Positions 22,101-34,100 of a stretch of DNA of 64,000 bases are shown here, piece after piece. Location of the stretch: assembly GCF_949987515.2 (NCBI RefSeq), contig NC_082694.2:10161958-10225957 (forward strand). Direction: 5' to 3'. Both the position numbers and the translations under genes were made by a program. The DNA is from Delphinus delphis. Lineage: Eukaryota > Chordata > Mammalia > Artiodactyla > Delphinidae. Numbering within the stretch: the first letter of the stretch is position 1; each line of letters begins with the position of its first letter. Under the pieces are notes generated by a model. It saw only the letters and a program-made list of their open reading frames with translations, was not told the DNA's origin and made no database searches.

Positions 22101-25100
22101 TAGATACTCAGAAGTGTCAGCAGGAAAGTGAACGCGTGTGGGGAGCTACCCGCTCCTCAATGCCTTGCATGGGAAGGTTCCTGCTCTGCCCTGCGCCCTG
22201 TGCCAGGCACCGGATATACGGATATGATGGTGAGCCCCACTCACCTGGAATTGAACGCAATGATTCTAGTATTTCCTGTGCTGTAAAGCTGCTATGGAGG
22301 GGCCTGGAACAGTGGCATCTAACTTAGCCTGGGAGTCAGGACAGGCTCCCCAGGGGGGATCCTTGTCCTTGGACCTTGGAGGATAAGAGTTGGGAGGGCA
22401 GCAGGAGTGACCACACATGGAAAGGCAGGAAGGACAGACCGTGCCTCTCCCGGCTGGCTAGGACTGGAATTCTCGGTGGCAGAGTGTGGGGAGTGGACAG
22501 AGCAGGAGATGCAGCCGAGATGTGAACGGGAGCCTCGTGAGCACAGGTCGAGTCATGGGCAAAGTTTAAGCAGGTCCTGATGCGTTTTGCCATGTGTTTA
22601 AGAGAGTGCGCTCAGGCTGCGTCATGGAGAATGGATGGGAAGCATGAGGGGGGAACAGGGTGAATGGTGATGAGACGGGGCCTCGGGGAGCTCCCGTGGG
22701 ACCTGCTGCCCTGGGTGGCTGGGGCCTGTGTAGGGAAGAGGAATTGAGAATTAGGTGCACGATGTCGGGAGGACCGGCCACATTTGGCTGGAAATCATCC
22801 ATCTAGTGGCTGGCTCAAAGGATCTGAACCCAACACAGGCTGGGCTGGAGGCGAAGCCTTTGAGAACCGAGGACCAGTGGGCAAAGCCAGGGTGAGCGCC
22901 CTGGACAGCTGGAGGGAGCAAGGACGCAGAAGCCCAGACGGGGACTGGTGCCCCCTTTTGGGGTTTGCGTGTGCTCAGGGCAGGAGGTGAGGGAGCCGGG
23001 CTCCGGCAAGATGATGGTCGGCACACAGGGCCTCTGGTGGGGCCGATTGAAAAGGGAAGTGAGGGCTTCCCTGGTGGCGCAGTGATTGAGAGTCCGCCTG
23101 CCGGTGCAGTGGACACGGGTTCGTGCCCCGGTCCGGGAAGATCCCACATGCCGCGGAGCGGTTGGGCCCGTGAGCCATGGCAGCTGAGCCTGTGCGTCCG
23201 GAGCCTGTGCTCCGCAACGGGAGAGGCCACAGCAGTGAGAGGCCCGCATACCGCAAAAAAAAAAGAAAAGGGAAGTGAGGCGCTCAGGCCTGGAGGGAGA
23301 AAATGGACTCAGGGGCGGGGCAGGGCAGGTGCAGTAGGGAAGGAGCAGGCCCTGGGGGGCTGCCACTTGGGGCTGGAGAGGCAGGCCCGGGGGAGCCATG
23401 GGCACAGGGCTGGACGCGGGAGGAGCAGAAGGGCTAGGCCCTGCCCCTGGTGTGTTAAAGAGCGAGCAGGTGCCAGAACAAAGTATACAAATAAAGGTGC
23501 GTTTGACGTTGTGTAGCGTAAATTGTCTTCTTTCAGGCAGCACAGCTGATGCAGTGCAGTCCCTCCCCCCACCAGGAATCTAAGTCTGAGAGCTGTGTGC
23601 AGGGAGACAGGGCTCCGAGCTCCCTGGTCCCCGTGCCTAGGCCTTGCTGTGCCCTGGGAGGCCCCTGCAGCCCAGTGACGGGCCGATGAGCAGGCACTGC
23701 ACTGACCCTATTTTCACCTCTCACCTTCCGGCAGGCAACAGGCCCTGGAGCAAGAGCGAGAGAAGCTGCTTCTGCAGGACTGTCTTGACCTCAACTCCTC
23801 GGATCCTGATAACGTGCCGCTCACACCAGAGCACAGGTGCGGGGAGTGGGCACAGGTGGGAGGGGAGGCATGTGCCCACTCAGGGCCAAGTCCCCGCACC
23901 CGCCTCTCCAGGCAGAGGGTTTAAGTGCTCACCTGCCCTTGGTTCTGGGGTTTCAACCGCGGTTTGTGTGCTGTTGATGAGTTCTCAAGCTGCATCTTTC
24001 TCTTAATCCCACATCTGTTCATTGATTCGAGAAGCATTTATTCACCTACTGTGTGTCAGGGTCTAGTGTGGGCCTTTGAAGACACAGAGGTACAAAATAC
24101 GGCCTGCTCTTCCCCAGTTGTCTGCCCAAACATGTGAAACCAGGTCTCAAACTACAGTCTGAATGAACATTGACTTTACACGGGAAAATACAGCCACGTG
24201 ACATTTTCTGTCTTCCCCTGTGTGGGGAAGGAAGGCGGCTTCTGTCAGAGCTGTCATCTGGGCCGGAGTCTGCTGACCCGTTGGCTGGAGGGAGGGCTGG
24301 AGTCATCTGTACCATGGAGTCTAGGAGATACCTGAGGACCACAGTTGAATTCATCTTCAGGGTACCCTGTTATCCATTCATCCATTTGTCCGTCCGTCTG
24401 TCCATCCGTCTGTCCACCCATCCATTAAACATCTGTTACGTGCCGACTTTGTGCTAGGCTCTGTGCAGACTCTGGGGGTACAGCAGGAAGAGAACCAGAC
24501 AGAGGTCTCTGTCCCCGTGTTGCTCGCCGTCAGGGCGGGGAGACCACCGATGCACACGGTGAATGAAGGAAGTTGTGTGACAGGTGCTCATGAGAAAGGA
24601 GAGAGTGGGGAGGGGGTGTCAGCAGTGCCGGGAGGGCTGGAAGGTTCGGAGGAGGGGTCAGGGAAGGCCTCTGTGAGTGGCTGACTTTTCAGCAGAGCCC
24701 TGAAGATGGTGAGAGGTGGGCCTGGGAGGGCCTTGCGGCGGCAGCAGGCACGAGAGAGGAGGTTAGGGAGGCTGCAGGAAGCTGGCTGCTGCTCATCTGA
24801 ACTGGGTGGGGGGTAGACTCGGGGGGCGGGGCGCAGGGGAGGTGGGGGCGGAGGGCGCCATGGTAGTAATCCTGGAGTCAGGGCCGGGTGCTGAGGAGGA
24901 GGCAAACTCTGGGTACGTCTTCAGGGTAGAACCGACGGGATTTGCTGACGAGCTGGATGGAGGCTCTGGGAGAAAGAGAGGAATCAGAGGGACCCCGGGG
25001 ATTTTGGCCTGAGCAGCCAGAAGGTCGGAGTTGTCTTTATTTAATGGAGGAGGGCTGAGTGACGCACGCTGGGGGGTGGCAGGCACGGGCACGAGAGTTC

Positions 25101-28100
25101 ACTTGGGGGACCCCCGGGGTGAGACCAAGACAAGGACCCCCTTGTCTAGAGAGGCCAGCTTGGGAATCACCATGTATAGGTGACATTTAGAGCTGCAAAA
25201 CCAGATGAGATCAGCCGGGAGCCGGCACAGAGAGAAGAGCGGGGGGGGGGGGGGGGGGGGGGGCACAACGTAGAGGTCACGGTGACGTTGACAGGAGCAA
25301 CCCTGGGGGGGCGCCTGGGGCGAGCCTGCCTGGAGTAGGTTCAGAGGAGAATGAGAGGAGACAGCAAAAGAGGAGACTGGGCAGCAGCCGAGGGGGAAAG
25401 TGGAGCCGGGACGGATCTGTCTGTCTGTCTGCCTTCCTTTCCTTTCTCCCCTCCCTCCCTCAGGCCCCACGTGCCCCCATGTGACTGAGGCCAGGCTGGT
25501 CCACACACCCTGGATTGCCTGCCTGTCCGGGCTTTGCTTTCTCTATGCGTCCGGGTGACGTTATTCAGGTCCCAGCCGTGATGGTCTGGTTTGGGTGCTC
25601 ACGCTGAGTCAGCATTCTGCATCCACTCACCGAGGGGCGTGAGCGATGACACACAGACACCTGGGGGCCCCGACTCTCAGGACCCCCAAATGGTTCTCAC
25701 CATCACTGATGCCCAGAGAGGAGCCCAAGCAGCACCTTGGCTGCCCGTGTGCTTTTTGTCTCAAGTCTTTCTGCTAATTGTCTTTGGACTTGATCGGGGA
25801 TCAGCAGACTTGCTGTAAAGCCTGTGAACAGTAAATATTTCAGGATTTGAGGACCATACAGCCTGTCGGCGGCTACGTGGCTGTGCTGCCGTGGCGGGAA
25901 AGCACCCGTCAACCATGTCGGCCATCGTAACCGGCGAGCCTGCTTGTGTGGCACTGAGACCTCGTTTACAGAAACAGGCGGGCGAGAGGAGGCCACAGCC
26001 TGTGTGCAATTGCTGGCCCCTGGCCCGGATTAGGGGACGCCTGTCTCCTAGCTGGTCCCTGTTTCCACACGCTGCCCAGGGGCAGGCAAAGGGTGCCTCG
26101 TGGTCTCACGATGGCTCCCTGCAGAGCATGAGGACTGAATGGAATCTGCGGGTTTGGGCCAAAGGCCTTGGTGGCATCATGAGTGATGAAGCAGTTTTCT
26201 ATGTCGGGAGCCATGGGTTCGCTTTCCAGGTTCCCCGCTCCCTGGATGGATAGCCTTGGAAGTAAACATTTTGAGACATCTCTGTAGCCAGAATAATCTT
26301 TCTATCTGTTTGCCTTTCTCCTGAGTGCATCCAGGATTCTGGCAGTCATGGCCTGGATGTTTTGAAAATTCCCCACAGAAAGGGAGTTATCTGGGCATAC
26401 GGTGTGCCAGGCTATGAAATTGCTGATAATTTTCTGGGCACGTGACACTTTCAAGTAGTACTTTGAGAAAGCCTTTTTTGACAGCAGCCACGGAGGTGGT
26501 TGTTTTGATGTGGGATCATTTTGATGGGACAGTTCAGTTCTCTGCTTCAAAGAAAATTACTGATGTACAAAGCCAGCAGCCTCTTCCATCCCTGAATGGG
26601 GCCGGGGGTGGGATGGGGGGGTGCCAGGCAGGGGTGTGGGTCTGGAAGGGGTGAGGCCGAGGCTGGGGGCTGGCGACCATCTGGCGGGCAGGCCGCCTGT
26701 GACTGGGAGTCACGTGACCGCCACAATTACGCATCATAGAAAGGCCCCCAGTCATCCTGAGCAGATCATCTGCTCCCGCTCCAAGGACTGCTTGCGTCTT
26801 GAATAGACAGTGTCCTATATTCTCTGTTCTTAAAGTTAAAAGACCTTATGTGTGTGCTGGGGCAGGGGAGGGGAGGATATTTATACCACAGCATCATCCT
26901 TTATCCTCAGTTCTGGGCTGCACAGGAAATCCTCAATTAGATGCGAGAGAGTCATCTCAGAGTTCTTAATAATGCACATGCATTATATTTAATATCACAA
27001 AAGTCCCTTTGAACGATGGTTTGGGGGACAGGAGCTGAGAACTTGTTACAGATGAGCCTAGTTCTTACAAACTTCTAATAATTTGTACCTTTCTTCAAAT
27101 TATAAAAACAACATAGGGAACTGTAGATAGCCAGAAACTCAAAGAGCAAAGAAATTAACAGAACAGAAAATTGTTTCACCATTTGTGGGGTGGTTTGCCA
27201 AGGCTACTTCCAAAGGCTGCGGGATCAGAATCTCCCCAATTTTCCGACGTCATTCCCATTCATCGTGCCATTTCATCCTTAGGATGACCCTCCTTACCTT
27301 AGGTCACTTGGCCAGAGCGTGACAGGTTTCCTCTGGCCAGCTGGTGGGCCACCAGCTCTGCACCTCCACTTCCAGTGCCGGCCACTTGGTCCCAGATCCT
27401 CACGGGAGTCCCTGGCAGCGTCCCCTCCAAGTTCACTGCCTCAGGGCCTGGCTGAGAACCTGGGTATGGGCCTTCCTCTGGTGAGAGGAGGGGGTGGCTC
27501 GTTTTATTTTGTTATTTTTATTGTTAAGTGTATGTTATGTTACTGCAAAATCAAGCTGAACACAGTTGCGTAAAATAAACGGGAAAATGTCTCTTCTTCC
27601 TTCCCCTCCCCCATACCGTTCCCTAGGGACGACCCCAGACCTTGGTTGGGCGCATCAGATGTGTGGGGGGGTGTTGCCTGTGTCTAAGAACGTGCATGTG
27701 CGTGTCTGTGTGTTGACCTGCGCGTGCGCGCACGCACCTCCTATTCTGCAACTTGCTATTTTCACCCACTGCGTGCTGTGCTCAGGGGATCATTCCATCC
27801 TGCGTGATGCAGAGATCTGCCTCATTCTTAGGAATCCTCTTCACCGCCTCCCTTAGATGCGTGCCCATAGAGTCGGAATGTATCTCCCTGTTTCTCCCCT
27901 GTCCGTGCGGCCCATCCCTGATCCACTGAATGAGACTCTCAGGGCGGCGTGGGCCAGGGTGTCTGCATTTAGCAGGCTCCCTGGAGAGTCCTTGTGCTCA
28001 GAGGAGCTTGAGGACGCTGTTCAGACGGAGAGTCCAAGCAGTCCAAGCGGGGGAAAGTCCTCCCCTCGAGGCACCGTGTAGCAGCTCTGAGGCTGGTCCC

Positions 28101-31100
28101 CTTGCTGGAGGGCATTGCCGTGATCCCGTTACGCTTTTCCTGTCCGTGCAAGGGCAACCCACGCCTGACTCAACCTTCAGCGCCTGGCACTCGCAGTCGT
28201 GGGCACTCAGTGAAAGTTTGAACGCAGCCCATGTGTGGGGCAGGATCTGGGACCAGGATTCTGGCTCCTGGACCAAGGCCCTGAGGGAGGGGTTGGGGTC
28301 TGACCGAGAGTGGGAGGGGGAAGGGCTCCTCAGTCTGTATCTCTCGGGCTCCCCCTCCGTCAGCAGGTGGCGCCGTGTCCCTGGGCTGGTCCCAACCAGG
28401 CGGGGGCTGCAGGGCGGGGGCAGCCATCTGGTCCCCCCTGGCCTCCCTCCAGGCTGCAGACCAGGTGTGCCTGCTGACGCCCGGCTCTCCTGCCTCTTGC
28501 TTTGCCAGGAAGCTGGTGGAGAGGTTCTCCGTGTCACTGCAGGTCATCCCAGCAGTACATCCAGGCGAGACTGTGTTTCTACCCCGGCATCACCCTCTGC
28601 CCTGCATCCTGGACTGTTCACACCTGAAGCCACAGAGCCGCCTGGAAGAGCTGTTCCTCAGGTAAACATTGGCGCGGCATTACCAGGCCCCTCCCTCAGG
28701 GAACCCAGTGGTAAGGACCACCCCACATGAGGCAATCCAAAGCTGTGTTTTGCCAGTTTGGATATGTCAGCGTTTAGGGAAACAGATGAAATAGCACACG
28801 TCAACTTATAATATTTCATTTACCAATTTAGATGTACACACTTTAAAAAATCTTACATTACAGCAGATATTAGGCATCTGTTCTGTAATTGTGTTGCCTC
28901 TCCCTCCCCCATGCCCCAGTTTCATGGAACGGCTCTGGTCACACCCATCATACATGCCTTTCGGGTTATGTCTCCATCAACACTGGAGCCACTTTCCCGG
29001 CCATCCAGCAGTTCTCCAGAGCCTGTCATGGCCACTTCCTCCTCCTCCTTGGGTCTGTGTGTGATGCTGACCCTGAAAAGTTTGTCCCCAGCCCCAGGTA
29101 CGCTCTGTATAACGTTAGGACAGCCACCCTGGTCCTCCTCTCGTTAGAAGGTGTTCATGGTCATTATCACATAACCCCTGACTATGTTGATTTTTTAGGG
29201 GATTTTTGAAAACTTTACCACAATACCACGCAACGCTTGCAACTGTGAGTTCACATGTCTAAGAATAAGATAGAGAGAAAAAGCACAGGATACAGGGCAG
29301 CGGCCCTCCAGGGGGCTGGTGCCCTGCTGGGCCTTGGTGGGCCGAGGGGATGGAGGAGAGGCCACCAGCCCCCACCAACCCCTGCCCCAGCCTGTAAGGC
29401 ACGTGGAGGTTGGGGCCACATTAGCACTTGAATGCAGGAATCTTGTTCTCTTTTCCGGCTAGTCCATCTTATTTTATAATAGAAAGATAACAATGTTTTG
29501 ATGTGTTTCCTTTAAAACTCTTTATCATGGGAAGTTTCAAACATACATCAAAGTAGAGTGTACCTCCATGTACCCATCGCTCAACGTCAGTTACCAACTC
29601 AAAGCCAATCTTGGTTCATCTCTACCCCTGCCCACTAACGTTGTCCCCTCAGGATTATTTTTAAGCAAATCCCAGACACATACAATTTAATTCGGTAAGC
29701 ACTTCAGTCTGTGTCTCTAAAAGACTCTGTCTTTAGACAAAACTTCAGTATATTATTACACCTAAAAAATATCGGAATTTCTTAATAGCATTAATATCAG
29801 TCAGCATTCAGATTTCCTTGATTGTCTTTTAAGTGTTTTTTAATATGTTGTTGAAATCAGAATGCAAACAAGGCCCAAATGTTGCAATTAGACAAAGAAA
29901 TGTTAATGGTGAAACTGTATCCCGTGGCATTGATGCCCCAACATATTTAACCATTTTCCTCATTTTTCTCAACATGCAGGTTGTTTCCAACTTTTCCCCC
30001 CACTGTAAACAATGTGGTAGAGAGTATCCTTATACAGAAATATTTTGTCTGCAGTTCTGGAATAGATCCCTGCATATGACGTGAGGTGATGGGGTCTGAG
30101 GGTATGCATATTGGTAAAAGTTCCCATTGCCAAATTGAAAGTATTTCTGATAAAGAGATGATGAAAAGGGGGGAAAAAGGAATGAAGAGAAAGAAGTAAG
30201 ATAGTGGAGCTGGAGGAAGGAGAGGGACAGAGCGCGGCTGGGCAGGGGAGGAGATAAGAGGGGAAAGGCAGGCGGCTTCCTGAGCTGCTTCTCCTCGGGC
30301 TCTGTGCCAACAGCAGGTTTTCTGTCCCAGGCTGGATGGCCGGCAGGAAGTGTTTGACAGATGAGATGGCCCGTGGTGCGGTGGCCTGGGATCCGAGCGG
30401 CCGTGCCAAATGGGGCCAGGTGGCCAGCCAGCTTCCCTGGAGCGGGGAATCCAGACCCTGCGCCCTCAGGTCTGCTCACGAAGCAGGGCAGAGATGGGGC
30501 TGCAGGGCCTGGCTCGCGGGGCTTCCTGGAGGAATGCCCGCGCCCTGCCCGCGGCCAGGTCAGGGGGCGCCTGCCATGCACCGGGGAAGGGCCACTTCCT
30601 GAAGGTCACCCTTTAGCCTGGGGGGGGGGGGTCATCCTTTATTTCCTGTTTGTGCCAAGGACTTCAAGCCCAGACACAAGCGTGAGGGTTACTTGCTAGC
30701 CGTTCAATAATTATCCCGTTGTGCGCAGCCGGAAGCACGAAGATGGCGGAAGAAGAAAATGTTACTTGATCTCTCAGAGAACAGTATGGTTCAGTTTCTC
30801 ACCGGAGAAAAAGTGAACACTTTGTGAGATGGCAGGTGACTTTTCTTCTCCTCATTAGACTCCTCTGTATTTTCCACACTTTCTGTGATAAACACGTATC
30901 GTTTTTATCATTAGAGGTTTGGGGGGGAAAGTGAAGGAGATTTAAAGAAATCACTTCTTGAAGTAGATTTGCTTCTTCTTGCTGTTCGGTGAAGAGGGAT
31001 ATTGTCTTTCTTTCCATTGCACAAAGTGGGAAATCTTGGCACAGGTTAAGCCAGCAGTTTGTCTCAGATTGCGGAGCGAGGGCGGGCGCCGGGCCTGGTG

Positions 31101-34100
31101 CTCCCGGCTCGGACCTACACAGGTTTACATGCAAGAAATCTCCTCCCAGAACCCACAGCTGTGGGGCTGGAGGTGGCCCGGGCCATCCTCTCTCGTTTGT
31201 CACCCGGCTGGACGTGTGACCTCAGGTCGGTTCCCTGGGACCAAAGTCACATGCTATGACAGACGCTGGTACCAGGGGCTGAACTTTTTCCTCCGCCTCT
31301 AATCCCCCCCCAGCCCCGAGTGGAAAAGCTGTAGGACCTGTGCCCACAGGCAGCTCCAAGGCAGGAGCCAGTGCCATGGGGGTGGGGTGGGGGGTGGGGG
31401 CGTGGAGATTGCCCGCTGAAGTACCCTGGGCCCCCGCAGTGTGTGCGGGGGCGTCAGGACCCATGTCTGTCCTCTGGGTGCACCGGCCGCTCTCCCCGTG
31501 AGGTGTTTGCGGTGTGTTCTCGGGGTACCTGATACGCCGACGGGGACCTCCCTCCGCGACGGCTTCAGTGGGCAGGGGAGGGGGTGGGTCGGAGCTTCAC
31601 GGTGTGAATGATGCATATGCACCGGACACCCCCCCCCACCCCCCGAGGCCCAGGCCCCAGCTCCTGTTTTGCCAGGGGCAAGCCCGGGTGAAATAAATCC
31701 GGCAGTTACAGAGTGTGGACGGGGCTGAGCCGCCCAACTGGCTGCGCCTGCCCCCAAACTCCAGAGCCAGCAGCAGTGGCCAGCCGGGTTGTTGCTGGGA
31801 TCCCTGGGCTGCTACCCAGCGTGGCGCTCACTGATGTTTAAACAAAGGGAGGAAAACGAAGAGGAGCAGGGATGAGCGCTTGGACCGCCGTCTGTTGCTG
31901 CTCTTTTCCTCGGCATTTCACTTAAGCTAACATTTGAGTAGCCTGGCAAAGGCGCGGAAACTGACACTGTATAAATAACGGCGCTCGCTGTTTATCCCTC
32001 TGCCATCACTTGGGATTCCCGAGGCATTTAGAGACTTCGCCCTCTGGGACGGCCGCCCGTAAAACAGACGAGAGATGGGGGCTGGAGGGGTCCTGACGCG
32101 GGCCTTATCAGGAACCCACAGTCCAAGCAGAAGGTCGGAGCTCCGCCAGGAGCCCAGCCTGCTGACCCAGGCTGGGGCCTTTGTTCTGTGTGATTCCCCT
32201 TTGGGGCTGATCCCCCCGCCCCCCCGCAACCTTCCTTCCTTCTGTTCCCATGGCCCCGTGTCCTTGCCGCGGTGGCAGGGCGTTAGTGCATTCTGGCAGC
32301 TCCCTGTCTGGGTGGGGACCTCCCCCCCCGCCCCCCCTCCCCGGGATCCTCAGGGTTGGCAGCTGGGGCTTCGCGCTCAGCTGGGCCTGCCTGGCATCTG
32401 CTGCCCAGCAGGAGGCTCTGCTCCTCCCATTCTTGCTCCGAGACATTCTGACATTCTCAGGATAACTTCTGACCTTGGCCTTGGCTTTGCCACAAGCACA
32501 GGCACCCACCTGGACCCGGGGTCAGCATTCTTGGCTTGTGGACACGCCGTGGGTTTGTGTAAATCTGACAGCAGTTGATTCCGTAACCTGCGGTGTTTGA
32601 GTTTGCAGCGCACACACCTGCCACACGCTTCCCTTCTCCTCCAGGCCTCCCCACGTGCTGCTGTGCAGACTCTCCTCCTGCCTCAGATCAGGGCAGTGTC
32701 TGCACGCCAGGCCCATCCCCACCCTTCCCCCAAGCGGGAAGTTACTTCTGCCGCCGGCCTGTCCTTCCACTGAGTGGTGATGGGACTCGTGGTGCAGCCG
32801 GCAAGGCAGCACTGCCTCCCTCACACCGAGCACGCATGGAGGAGAGTGCTCGCATCTCATCAGGCTGTCGGCACAGAATTCCTTGAAAGCCGTTCGCTTC
32901 GAGGCACAGCCGGACCGTGCCCTCTCGGCGTACCTCCAGCTCCTGGTCTTGCAGACTAAGCCTAGCTCAGCAGCAGTGAACCCAAGGCGGACTGAGCATT
33001 TCTCTGGCAGAAACTGCACTGCAGAATGGTGTAGCAGAAGGGAGACATTCTCACCCAAGGGGTATCTCTCCCTCTGAGCAGCAGTCGGAAATGTGTTTAT
33101 CTGAGCCTACAGGGGCTTGTACAATCAATTCCCCTACTGAGAAGCTGGCGGGTGCCCCCCGAGCAGAATGCCAGAGCCAGAGTCTCCTAGAGTCCCCGGA
33201 GCCCCAGCCTCCTTACCACATGGCCCCTGGCCAGGTCCTGCCAATTTGTGAGGCCCTCCAGACACGGTGCGCTTGGGTATCGTCTAGTGTTCGGGGTGCT
33301 GTGCTTGAACCACGCATGCATCGCGGGAGTCAGTCCATGAAAGTGTCCGTGTGACTGAGCACGGGGATCAGAGTGGTGTGTGCCAGCAGCCCTGGGGTGC
33401 ACACGTGTTTGTATGTGCAAATAAAGGACTGTTTTAGAACGGCCAGCTTCACAAGCACAGGAACAAAGCTGCTTTCTCTGAACCTAAATGATTTAAAAAA
33501 AAGAAAAAGACATATACAATTTGTAAATTGCCTGGATATACTCAAGCAGACAGCAGCTTGGCTCCGAGGAGAATCTTTGTTTTGGAGCATTCTGTTCCTG
33601 GCAGATTAAAGTATGATGTCCTTTTTAAAAAGGAGAGGAGGAGGTTGGGCTGACCGAGGAACTTTCTCTCTCGAGTCATGACTTTAAATGCTGTCTGAAA
33701 TGCTCTTTGCCGGGATTTGGCCATTAAAAAAGAAGAACAAACAGGAAGTTACTTTTTCATTTTCTGGAATCCTTATTAATTGCCTTTAGGACGTTATCTA
33801 GAAAGAGAGCGAAGAGGCATTCACCAAACACGGACGGAGCGGGAGAATCCTACCCCACACCCAGCCTGCACGGGACGTCCAGGAGTACAAGAGGGTGATG
33901 CAGTCCAGCCAGCCCCTCTGAAATGAAGCACCTTCTACCAGAGGCCCTAAAACCGCACAAAATATATCAACTCCTCGTTGTACAGGGACCTGGGATCCTG
34001 TGGGTCCAGATGATCTATCGGGGCAACAGTGTACTCAAAGCAGGGCTCCTCTCCACGCCAGCAGCTCCTGGCGGGAGGGAAAGGCCCCGCCGGATCCAGT

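Noticed and set aside
22815..23543. 242-codon minus-strand frame
   Set aside because: It contains the translated CHR SINE ([16 protein letters not shown] pattern), which recurs at every copy in the window.
27930..28730. 266-codon plus-strand open frame
   Set aside because: It overlaps exon 5 in a different frame and crosses intron; the spliced frame matches the FAM178 family and has proper borders.
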